From Slackia sp. (GTDB taxonomy: Bacteria > Actinomycetota > Coriobacteriia > Anaerosomatales > Anaerosomataceae): a stretch of 64,000 bases of DNA. Where the stretch lies: positions 1-64,000 of the forward strand of contig DYEA01000017.1 of assembly GCA_020725885.1 (NCBI GenBank), in the 5' to 3' direction. This document shows positions 49,593-57,429 of the stretch, piece after piece (the first letter of the stretch is position 1; the number at the start of each line of letters is the position of its first letter). The translations under genes were made by a program, and so were the position numbers. The notes beneath the pieces are model-generated. The model made no database searches. It had not been told where the DNA came from and worked only from the letters and a program-made list of their open reading frames with translations.

Positions 49593-51031
49593 CGCGCCAC
49601 CCCCACCTGGACGTTGCGGAAGCGTGCGGGCGCCGCGCCGTGCGCGACGTGCGCCACCTGCATCGGCTCGCCTTTGCCGCAGTTCGGGACGCCCCAGACC
49701 TGCCAGTGCGCTGCCGAGCAGACCGCGTCGCACGACGCCCAGAACTGCGGGGTGATGCCGGTGTAGTTGGGGTTCTTGATCATGCGGCCGAGCTTGCCGC
49801 CTTTGATCTCCCAGCCGATCTCGCATGCGAACTGGAAGTTCAGGCGCTTGTCGTCGATCGACCAGGAGCTGTTCGTCTCCATGAGGATGCCGTCGTCGGT
49901 GTCGGCGATGAGCGCATCGAGGTCCCACGCGCCCGGCTCGAGCGAGACGGTCGTCATGCGCACGAGCGGGATGCGGTTCCAGCCGCTCGCGCGGGCGCAC
50001 CCGGTGCTCGCGCGCCCGATGGCGGCCGCTGACTCGCGCGAGGAGAGAAAGCCTGCGAGCACGCCCTCGCGCACGACGTCGAAGCGCTGCGCGGGCACGC
50101 CCTCGTCGTCGTAACCGAAGCTGCCGAGCGAGCCCGGCGTCGTGGCGTCAGCCACGACGTTCACGTGCTCGGAGCCGTAGCGGAGCGTGCCGAGGTCGGC
50201 GGCGCGCACCCACGACGTGCCCGCGAACGCCGCCTCGTCGCCCAGCACGCGGTCGAGCTCGGTGGGATGGCCGATCGACTCGTGCACCTGCAGCGCCATC
50301 TGGCTGCCGTCGAGGATGACGGTGGTGGTGTCGCTCGGGCAGGGGATCGCGTGCGCGAGCGCGGCGGCCTGCTCGGCGACGCGCGGCGCATTGCCGACGA
50401 GGTCCATCGCGAGCACGGCCTCCCAGCCGGCCTGCACGTGCTGACCGCCGTGGGAGTTCGGGTACGAGCGCGTGAGCACCTCGCCGTCCGTCACCACGCG
50501 CGCGACGATGCCCGCCCCGACCTCGGTGTGCGACTGCTCGATCAGTGCTCCCGCCGTCGAGGCGAAGACCTTGCGGACCGAAAGCGCGTCGAGCGACGCT
50601 TCGGTCACGCGCACGGACGGTTCCGCGCGCAGCGCTTCTTCCGCGGCGATCAGCAGCGCGAGCTTGTCGTCGAGCGCAACCGAGAACGGGTCGACCTCGC
50701 ACCGCCCATGCCACTCGTCGCGCACGGCGGGCGAGTCCGCGAGCCGTACGGGCGCCTGCCACGTCCGGGCCGCCGCCCGGGCGAGCCAGACGGCCTCGCG
50801 CGCAGCGGCCGCCACAGCGCCCGCGCCGAGGTCGGATGTCGCCGCGAAGCCCCACGCGCCGTCGGCGATCACGCGGATGCCGAGCCCGAGCGTCTCGCTC
50901 GACGCGATGCCGTCCACGCGTCCGGTGCGCACGGAGATGCGCTCGGAGCGCTCGCTCACGACTCGGGCCTCGGCATAGGCCGCGCCTGCGACCTCAGCGG
51001 CGTCGAGCGCCGCAGCGACGATGTCGCGCAT
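49589..51031 (-). CDS. tldD: TldD metalloprotease catalytic subunit
   Basis: 480 residues, ATG. The zinc-binding motif HESIGH lies in LQVHESIGHPTELDRVLGDE. Other family elements: SLGSFGYDDEGVPAQRFDVV, RESAAAIGRASTGCARASGW (substituted middle), and a C-terminal ILMETNSSWSIDDKRLNFQF with a Cys-containing end (NCGKGEPM). Forms a heterodimer with TldE made from the next gene. Confidence 0.94.
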   Translation of the reverse strand: MRDIVAAALDAAEVAGAAYAEARVVSERSERISVRTGRVDGIASSETLGLGIRVIADGAWGFAATSDLGAGAVAAAAREAVWLARAAARTWQAPVRLADSPAVRDEWHGRCEVDPFSVALDDKLALLIAAEEALRAEPSVRVTEASLDALSVRKVFASTAGALIEQSHTEVGAGIVARVVTDGEVLTRSYPNSHGGQHVQAGWEAVLAMDLVGNAPRVAEQAAALAHAIPCPSDTTTVILDGSQMALQVHESIGHPTELDRVLGDEAAFAGTSWVRAADLGTLRYGSEHVNVVADATTPGSLGSFGYDDEGVPAQRFDVVREGVLAGFLSSRESAAAIGRASTGCARASGWNRIPLVRMTTVSLEPGAWDLDALIADTDDGILMETNSSWSIDDKRLNFQFACEIGWEIKGGKLGRMIKNPNYTGITPQFWASCDAVCSAAHWQVWGVPNCGKGEPMQVAHVAHGAAPARFRNVQVGVAR

Positions 51032-51043
51032 GGTCCCCCCTCG

Positions 51044-52180
51044 TCAGTCTACGGTGGTGCGTGCTCCCTCGGGCGGCGCAGAGCGCGGCGACCACTCGTA
51101 CCGCCGCGCACCGGCGTAGTCCCGCCGGTCGGCGAGCCGCGCGAGCCGCACCACGTCCCCCGTGCGCGGTGCGTGCACGAACCAGCCGCCGCCGACGTAG
51201 ATCCCGACGTGGTACACCGGATTGCCGAAGAATACCGCATCGCCAGGCTGCAAGTCAGCCGGCGCGACCCGCTCGCCGAGCGCGAACTGCGCCCGCGAGT
51301 AGTGCGGCAGTTGCACGCCGTGCTGGCGGAACACATACATGACGAGCCCCGAGCAGTCGAAGCCGGCCGTCGGGCTCTCGCCGCCCCAGACGTACGGCAC
51401 GCCGAGGTACGCGAGCGCCGTCTCGACCGGCGAGCCGGGCGTCACGGTGACGGTGCCGTCGGGCGAGCCGGCGAGCAGGCGCCGCAGGAACTCGGCCTCC
51501 TCTTGCTGCCGCGCCGCTGCCTGCTCTGCGAGCAGCCCCAGCACCTCTGCCTGCGCGTTCGCGAGCAGCTCCTGGCGCTCTTGGATCCGGAGCTCGATCT
51601 CGATCTTGCGGGCGGCGAGCTCGAACTCGAGCTCTTCGGCGCGCCGAGCGGCCGCTTCGGCTTCCTCGGCGGTGCGCCGAGCGAGGTCGCGCTGCGCCTC
51701 GAGGGAGGCGGCAGTGCGGGCATCCGCCTCGCCGATCGCACCTAGGAACCGCAGGCGCGCCAGCAGGTCCGCAAGCGACTTCGCCTGGAGCAGCGTGGCG
51801 AGCGGGTGCTCCGCCCCGTCGCGGTAGATGGCAGCGGCCCGCTCCTCGAGCAGCCGCTGCTGCTCTTGGAGGGCGACTTCAGCTGCCGCGAGGTCGACCA
51901 CGGCAGCGTCCGCGCGGGCGCGCGCAAGCGCGAGCTGGTCGCGCGCCGCGTTCCACTCCTCGGCGGCGATGCCAAGTTCGCGGTCGAGCGCTTCGAGCTC
52001 GGCTGTGAGCGAGTCCACGCGCGACTGGAGGTCGGCGAGGCGAGCGGTGTCAGGCGCTGCTGCCGTCGGCGCAGGAGAACGGTCCGGCGGAAGTGCCGCA
52101 GCAGGGAAGGTGCCGCCGAGCGCGACTGCTACGGCGAGTGCGGCTGCCACGAACATGCGGTATGAACGCCGATGAATCAT
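51044..52180 (-). CDS. Exported coiled-coil NlpC/P60 peptidoglycan endopeptidase
   Basis: 378 residues from ATG 52180 (weak site). Signal peptide, ~220 residues of coiled coil with the same PcsB-type hinge as two other hydrolases here (ERAAAIYRDG... LLQAKSLADLLARLRFL), then an NlpC/P60 catalytic domain: catalytic Cys in FDCSGLVMYVF and His in HVGIYVGGGWFVHAP, plus AYLGVPYVWGG. It should cut the stem peptide of peptidoglycan. Probably activated when its coiled coil binds an FtsX-like protein. Confidence 0.93.
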   Translation of the reverse strand: MIHRRSYRMFVAAALAVAVALGGTFPAAALPPDRSPAPTAAAPDTARLADLQSRVDSLTAELEALDRELGIAAEEWNAARDQLALARARADAAVVDLAAAEVALQEQQRLLEERAAAIYRDGAEHPLATLLQAKSLADLLARLRFLGAIGEADARTAASLEAQRDLARRTAEEAEAAARRAEELEFELAARKIEIELRIQERQELLANAQAEVLGLLAEQAAARQQEEAEFLRRLLAGSPDGTVTVTPGSPVETALAYLGVPYVWGGESPTAGFDCSGLVMYVFRQHGVQLPHYSRAQFALGERVAPADLQPGDAVFFGNPVYHVGIYVGGGWFVHAPRTGDVVRLARLADRRDYAGARRYEWSPRSAPPEGARTTVD

Positions 52181-52223
52181 GCCGAACCGTACTCTAGCAC
52201 GGCTCATGCCAGCGATGAACACG

Positions 52224-52252
52224 GCACGAGCCGGGTGTTCCCCGGCTCGTGC
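52224..52252 (-). terminator. Possible terminator of the cytochrome operon
   Basis: A perfect 12-bp inverted repeat GCACGAGCCGGG (52224-52235) / CCCGGCTCGTGC (52241-52252) lies 22 bases after the cytochrome stop. No T-run follows in the minus direction (CGTGTTC), so it could instead protect the 3' end of the message. Confidence 0.5.
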
Positions 52253-52274
52253 GTCGTCTGCAACACGTTGCGGA

Positions 52275-55200
52275 TCACGGCCAGTACGGGCTGATCGCGG
52301 TGTTGTGCCCGCCGCAGTTCGTCGTGCAGTTGTCCTTGGGCCAGTTGGCTCGGCCGCTGTTGAGCGTGATGTTCGAGAGGCCGATGCGAGTCAAGCCGGA
52401 CGTGGCTCCAGCATAGATACCGTCGGCATTCACGTACACGAGCAGCCGCGGCCGCTTCCAGCCGTGCGGGACCTTGATGTGGCACCGGATGCAGCCGCCG
52501 TCGGTGATGTTGCCCTGGTGGTCTCCAGTGCTATGCACGTTATTCGACCAGGTGCCACTGGGGCCGTTGAGGTCGTGACATTTCGCACAGATGATGGTGG
52601 TTGAGCTCATGCCGTTTGCGGTGTTCTGCAGGAACGCTGTCTTCCAGTCCGTCGGATACGCCGGATCGAGCAGCCACTGCACGCTCGATCCGTGCGGGCC
52701 CTTTGCGCTCGCGGTGGAGTTTGTGTGGCACTCCGTGCAGGTCATCATCGAGTTCGTCGTCCACGAGCTTCCTGATACGAAGAAGCTGACTGTGGGGACT
52801 TCCCACGTGACCGTCCGCTGCGTTCCGCCCGAGTCAACGAACGTGAACGAGGACTTCATGCCGACGCTCTGGCCGAGGACGTTGTGGTACGAGAAGTTGC
52901 TCGGGTTGAACTCGAGCGCCTGGTCGGTCGACGTGTAGGTCGCGTTGTTGCTTCTGGTCGCCGTGAACGGCTGGCCGCTGTAGGAGCTGTGGCACTTGAA
53001 GCAGAGGTACGCCTCGTAGTCAGTGCTCTGGCCGTCGAGGCGCTCGGTCGTCCAGTTGCCGGCGGGCACCGCCGTCCAGTTTGCAGGCCACGCGGTGGGC
53101 TTCACGCCGGTCGCGCCGCGGATCGCCTCGCCCGCAAGCGAGCTGCCCGTGGTGTGGCGGCCGCGCCGGAGCGCGTGCGGGTCGTGGCAGTCCACGCACT
53201 CCGCGTGGCGGTTCGATGCGCCGAGCTGCGAGGCGGTCTCGGTGTCGCTGTGGCGGCCAGAGCGCTCCACCGGGTGGCGGTACGTCAGGCCGAACGCGGT
53301 TTGGACGTTGATGGCATCGATCGCGGTCGTGTGGCACGCACCGCCCGTGCAGTTCGGTGTGCGCGAGCTCGTGTGGCACGCGTAGCACAGCGCCTCTTCC
53401 GCGTATGCGGATGTGTTGTTGCGCCGCTGGCTGATGTGGGCGCCAGGCGGGCTTGCACCGACGTAGTACGCCGTGAGTGCCGTCAGGCGTGCATTCTGCG
53501 AGGCGTGTGGATCGTGGCACGAGCTGCACTCGGGCGTCATCCGCGGGACGAGCGAGTTCTTATGGCCGCTGCTCGCCCAGTCCAGGCCGGTCGCCGACTT
53601 GTTCCAGCCAGGGAAGAACGGCGCCGTCTGGTCGGAGAACGCTACAGTGTACGGGACGATCGTCGTGGCATTCGTGGCCGATGCCGGCGGCGTTCCGTCG
53701 TGGCAGCGCAGGCAGAAGTCGGTCGGAGATGTCGGGGCCGCCAGCTTCGTGTTGTCGGGGTCGCTTGCGCGGGTCATGTCCCACACCTCGGTGCCGCCTT
53801 TGCTGACGGAGTGCACGTTGTGGCAGTTCGCGCAGGTGAGCGAGCCGGAGGTCACGACCAGCCGGTCGTACAGCCCCGTGAGCGTCCAGTCGTAGAGCCA
53901 CGGGGTGTCAAGGCCGTTGCTCGAAGAGAGGTTGGCGCGCAGCCGCAGCTTCGGGTACGCGGCCGTGCTGTACGCGGTCAGGTCTACCGGCCCGGAGTTC
54001 GCGCCGCTCACGAGCGTCTGCCACGACGAGCCGTTGTAGCCCTCGACGGTCACGGTCAGCCCGGTGTTCGCCGGCTCGCTTTCGGTCCAGGTCAGCACGC
54101 CCCAGTGGTGCACCGAACCGGCCGGCGTGATGTCCGGCGTCGTCGCAGTGCCGGAAGAGTAGTACAAGACAACCGAGTACGAGGGCGGATCGGCTGTCGC
54201 GAACGCGATGCCGGCACCCTCGTTCTGCGTCCACGGCGTGCCGGTGAGCGTCTCCCAGTTGCCCCAGTTGGCCGCGGTGCCGGCGTTGGATGCCGGGATG
54301 CGGATGCGCGCCATCGCGGTGCTCGTGCCGCCCTGGATGGCGTACAGGTAACCGCCGTTCACGCCGTCCCACTTCAAGTCGCAACCGTCCGCGAGCGCGG
54401 CTCCGAACGGGAACTTGTTGAGGTCCGTCTTCGCAGGCGTGCCGCCCAGGTTCGTCACGATGACGGTGTCGTCTGCACCGCCGGTGTCCTTGCCGATCAT
54501 CATCAGGTACTCGACGCCGCCGCCGTCGCGGAAGTACGCGAGGCGGTTGTAGTCGGTGTTGCTGGTGTTGCGAGTGACCTGGAGGTTGCTGTTCGTGAAG
54601 TTCTGGTTGCCGGTGAGCACGCCGGGGTTGGCGAGGTAGTACAGGTTGCCAACGCCGGTTCCGGTGGCGGTGCCGTTACGCCGCAGCACGAACAGCCGGT
54701 TGGCGGTGGGCGCGTACGCGATGGCCGATCCGGCCCCGAGGTTGGTGGCCGTGCCGCCTGGCGCGAACACCATGTTGTTCTCACTGTTGTTGTCGTAACG
54801 GAACCAGTTGATGTTGCTGGAGCCGCCGCCTGCCGAGATGTACACCACGCTCGAGCCGGTGTTGACCGCGGACTGCGCCCCCTGCCCGAACGCCGAGTTG
54901 AAGGTGATAGCGATGGACGCCCAGGTGCCATTGCCGGAGTTCGCCAGCGGCGTGTAGGCGGTGATCTGCGGGCTCGTTTGTGTGTTGCGCGTCACATAGA
55001 CTTTTCCGCCAGCCGAGAACAGCACGGAGCCAGACCCCGTGTTGAACGACCCGTTGACCGGCGGGTCGAAGCGCCCGTAGTTGTCGGCGTTCCACGCGTC
55101 GTCAGCCGGCCGGTACTGCTCGAAGTCCTGGGCGCCGCCATCGTGCGCGAAGAGGTAGGTCTCCGCTGGCGGGTCGATGACCGCTGTATACCGCGACAGC

Positions 55201-56528
55201 ACGATCTCACCGCCTGCGGTGTTCGTGGTAGTGGCGTTGACGAGCGTATAGGTGTTGAAGTCGCTCTGCAGGGTGTGCGCAAGCACCGTCGAGGTCTCGG
55301 TGACGTACGACCCGCTCGTCACTTGGTACGGATGGCGCGAGTTGTACGTCGTGAACTGCGCCTGCACGTCGCGGCCGTTCCACGCGTACGGCTTGGTGCC
55401 GACGAGGCGCGTGTCGGTCGTCGAGTTCGAGTGGCACGCGAAGCACACCGCAGCGCCGCCTGCTTGCGATGCCGTCGTGCCCTGCGACCGGTAGTCGACG
55501 AGCTTGTCGGCGCGGCTCGCGTGCTTGTTGTGGCAGGCGGTGCACTGGATGCCGGGGTTCGGGTCGGTGGTGTTCGAAAGCACCGTCGACGGGCCGTGCG
55601 CGGCCGTCGCGTACCCGGCCGAGTTGTGGTCGCCGCCGGAATCGGCGTAGGCGTTCGCGCCGCCGACGATCGCGATCGGGCCGGAGTTGGCGCCGTGGCA
55701 GCCGAAGCAGAAGGCGTTGCCCTGCGGGCTGTCGTTGCGGCTGTAGTAGGTGTAGGTGTTCGCCGGATACTCGATGCGCAGCATCCGCCGGTAGCTCAGC
55801 GACGCCTGGTACACGCCGGCCGCGTCGTAGAAGAACGGCGAGCGGTGCGGCGTGTGGCACGCGGTGCACTCCTGCCGGGTGGAGGTCATGTTCGCGTTGC
55901 GGTGCTTCGATCCGGCAGTCACGGTGCCGGTGTCGAAGAACGACGCCTCGACGTTGTAGGTGCTCTTCGCGCCGGTGGCGAACGATGCGCCGGTCGAGCC
56001 GTGGCAGTAGTAGCACGACTCCTTCGTCTGGTACGGGAAGCGGTACGCGCCGTGGACCTGGTGGCACCGCGGGCACGAGACCTGGCTCGGGTCGGTGCGG
56101 TTGCTATGCACGTTCGGCGACATGTTGTACGAGACGCCCGACTTGTTGCCGAGCGAGTCGCGCGCAACGACGGCGTAGTACCAGACGTAGGACTGCGTGG
56201 TCTCAGCGGAGGCGGCGTTGACGATGGCGCTGGTGCCGGTGACGCCGGTCGCGACCGGGGTGAGGCCGCGGGAGACGATGGTGGCGGCGGTAACGGGGAT
56301 GACGTCGCGGTAGACGTCGTAGACGATCGCGTGGCCGGACGCGTCTGTCGATGCGCTCCACTGGACCGTGACGGTCGGCGACGTCAACAGGCTCGCGCGC
56401 GGCGTGACGAAGACGTCGCGCATGGTCGGCGTCGTCGGCGTCGCGGCGTACGCAACGCCGGCTCCGAGCGCGCACGCGACCGCGGCCGCGAGCACCGCCG
56501 CTCGCAGCAGGGTCTGCCATCTGCTCAT
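52275..56528 (-). CDS. Giant 16-haem c-type cytochrome with a haem-free central region
   Basis: 1417 residues from ATG 56528 (GGAGGTGG upstream; a GTG at 56537 lies within that site). Signal peptide (LLRAAVLAAAVACALGAGVAYA), a fibronectin-like domain (~45-130), six CxxCH motifs at ~152-362, a ~500-residue haem-free part (400-890) of repeated beta-blade-like segments (SVLFSAGGKVYVTRNT, SVVYISAGGGSSNINWFRYD) ending in a beta-sandwich, then nine CxxCH and one CX4CH (NCTGGACH) to residue ~1390. No transmembrane helix or wall anchor. It is expected to be matured outside the membrane and carry electrons at the surface. One operon with the upstream small exported protein. Confidence 0.93.
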   Translation of the reverse strand: MSRWQTLLRAAVLAAAVACALGAGVAYAATPTTPTMRDVFVTPRASLLTSPTVTVQWSASTDASGHAIVYDVYRDVIPVTAATIVSRGLTPVATGVTGTSAIVNAASAETTQSYVWYYAVVARDSLGNKSGVSYNMSPNVHSNRTDPSQVSCPRCHQVHGAYRFPYQTKESCYYCHGSTGASFATGAKSTYNVEASFFDTGTVTAGSKHRNANMTSTRQECTACHTPHRSPFFYDAAGVYQASLSYRRMLRIEYPANTYTYYSRNDSPQGNAFCFGCHGANSGPIAIVGGANAYADSGGDHNSAGYATAAHGPSTVLSNTTDPNPGIQCTACHNKHASRADKLVDYRSQGTTASQAGGAAVCFACHSNSTTDTRLVGTKPYAWNGRDVQAQFTTYNSRHPYQVTSGSYVTETSTVLAHTLQSDFNTYTLVNATTTNTAGGEIVLSRYTAVIDPPAETYLFAHDGGAQDFEQYRPADDAWNADNYGRFDPPVNGSFNTGSGSVLFSAGGKVYVTRNTQTSPQITAYTPLANSGNGTWASIAITFNSAFGQGAQSAVNTGSSVVYISAGGGSSNINWFRYDNNSENNMVFAPGGTATNLGAGSAIAYAPTANRLFVLRRNGTATGTGVGNLYYLANPGVLTGNQNFTNSNLQVTRNTSNTDYNRLAYFRDGGGVEYLMMIGKDTGGADDTVIVTNLGGTPAKTDLNKFPFGAALADGCDLKWDGVNGGYLYAIQGGTSTAMARIRIPASNAGTAANWGNWETLTGTPWTQNEGAGIAFATADPPSYSVVLYYSSGTATTPDITPAGSVHHWGVLTWTESEPANTGLTVTVEGYNGSSWQTLVSGANSGPVDLTAYSTAAYPKLRLRANLSSSNGLDTPWLYDWTLTGLYDRLVVTSGSLTCANCHNVHSVSKGGTEVWDMTRASDPDNTKLAAPTSPTDFCLRCHDGTPPASATNATTIVPYTVAFSDQTAPFFPGWNKSATGLDWASSGHKNSLVPRMTPECSSCHDPHASQNARLTALTAYYVGASPPGAHISQRRNNTSAYAEEALCYACHTSSRTPNCTGGACHTTAIDAINVQTAFGLTYRHPVERSGRHSDTETASQLGASNRHAECVDCHDPHALRRGRHTTGSSLAGEAIRGATGVKPTAWPANWTAVPAGNWTTERLDGQSTDYEAYLCFKCHSSYSGQPFTATRSNNATYTSTDQALEFNPSNFSYHNVLGQSVGMKSSFTFVDSGGTQRTVTWEVPTVSFFVSGSSWTTNSMMTCTECHTNSTASAKGPHGSSVQWLLDPAYPTDWKTAFLQNTANGMSSTTIICAKCHDLNGPSGTWSNNVHSTGDHQGNITDGGCIRCHIKVPHGWKRPRLLVYVNADGIYAGATSGLTRIGLSNITLNSGRANWPKDNCTTNCGGHNTAISPYWP

Positions 56529-56562
56529 CGTTCCCACCTCCGGCTCACGCGTTCCATATATC

Positions 56563-57249
56563 TTACCAAAGCCTCGTGACCTGGCTCACTACGAGACTGC
56601 CCGAATCGTTGAGCGGATCGAGCGTCGTGAGGCGCCATCCGTCCTTTGTGTACCGCAGCGGGATGGCGATCGTGTGCTCCGAATCGATGCCGCCGTCGTG
56701 CCACACGACCTGAGCGAACGCGAGGTAGACGGTGGTTGTGCTGGCCGTGCGGATCTGCACCGAGGGCAGCGGCGCGCCGCTCACGAGCTTCGGCTGTGCC
56801 GCGAGGCGGCGCTGGGCGACGGCTTCCGGGGAGAGGCCTTCGTCGGCTGCGGCGATCGCAGCGAGCGCACCGGTGTCGCCGGCCGTCAGCGCCTTCAGTG
56901 CGCGCTCGAGGGTCTGCTTGAGCGAAGCCGCGTTGTCGCGCACCGTCGCCTCGGCCTTCGAGACGTACTCGTCGTACGCGGCGCGGTCTTCGGGGGAGAG
57001 GTCCTCGAGGGAGGACGTCGCGAGCTTCTGGAGAGCGCGCTCGGGAAGGGCCAGCGGGTCGCGGATGCCGGCGGTGTCGGGTGCCGTGCGGGCCTCCGGC
57101 GGAGGAACGATGCCGCCGTCCGCTGGGCCGGCGCCCGGCTCGAGCTGCACGCCGGGCGCGCCGGCCGATCCGGGGCGCAAGAACGCCACGCCGAGGGCGG
57201 CAACCGCCACCACGGCCAGCACGGCGATCGTTGTCTGCGCGCGGGTCAG
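56563..57249 (-). CDS. Exported or anchored protein of unknown function upstream of the cytochrome
   Basis: 228 residues if translation begins at the CTG at 57249. N-terminal membrane helix (TTIAVLAVVAVAALGVAFL), a Pro/Gly-rich linker, a helical region (~60-140; SPEDRAAYDEYVSKAEATVR) and a C-terminal beta region with VYLAFAQVVWHDGGIDSEHT. No Cys and no haem motif. The CTG start is proposed because AAGGAGG lies five bases before it, while upstream ATGs (57285, 57324) lie at or before the predicted transcript start (~57284). The cytochrome gene follows after 34 bases, so this is likely a partner, perhaps for anchoring. Confidence 0.68.
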   Translation of the reverse strand: MTRAQTTIAVLAVVAVAALGVAFLRPGSAGAPGVQLEPGAGPADGGIVPPPEARTAPDTAGIRDPLALPERALQKLATSSLEDLSPEDRAAYDEYVSKAEATVRDNAASLKQTLERALKALTAGDTGALAAIAAADEGLSPEAVAQRRLAAQPKLVSGAPLPSVQIRTASTTTVYLAFAQVVWHDGGIDSEHTIAIPLRYTKDGWRLTTLDPLNDSGSLVVSQVTRLW

Positions 57250-57290
57250 CTCGGCCTCCTTCGTGCGATGGGCAGACCAGTACATCACGG

Positions 57291-57317
57291 TTATCGGTAC
57301 AGGGCTTTGTGATTTGA
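57291..57317 (-). promoter_or_regulatory. Sigma28/WhiG-like promoter of the cytochrome operon
   Basis: On the minus strand, -10 ACCGATAA (57291-57298), 15-base spacer, -35 TCAA (57314-57317). Predicted start ~57284 gives a ~35-base leader to the CTG with AAGGAGG at the right distance. Confidence 0.55.
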
Positions 57318-57359
57318 GGCACACGCAGCGGGTTTCCGCCAGAAGCAGGGATGCGTGCG

Positions 57360-57412
57360 ACGAGCGGCTGGCTAGCGGAGTGATGAACGGCAGGTTTGCG
57401 AATATGAACGGT
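57360..57412. promoter_or_regulatory. Three LytTR-like 9-mers upstream of the cytochrome operon
   Basis: ACGAGCGGC (57360-57368), ATGAACGGC (57383-57391) and ATGAACGGT (57404-57412). The last two are separated by exactly 12 bases; read on the minus strand they are ACCGTTCAT and GCCGTTCAT, the first matching the published LytTR half-site [TA][AC][CA]GTTN[AG][TC] at every position. The outermost copy ends 18 bases from the insertion sequence. Confidence 0.6.
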
Positions 57413-57420
57413 CACGGATG

Positions 57421-57429
57421 CTTCGTCCG
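57421..57429. repeat. Target-site duplication, left copy
   Basis: CTTCGTCCG immediately left of the insertion sequence; the identical nine bases recur on the right side at 58810-58818. Perfect copies suggest a recent insertion. Confidence 0.85.

Noticed and set aside
52884-56579. A 1231-codon plus-strand open frame opposite the cytochrome gene
   Set aside because: Val/Arg/Ala-rich translation without motifs; the opposite strand has 16 haem motifs and a signal peptide.
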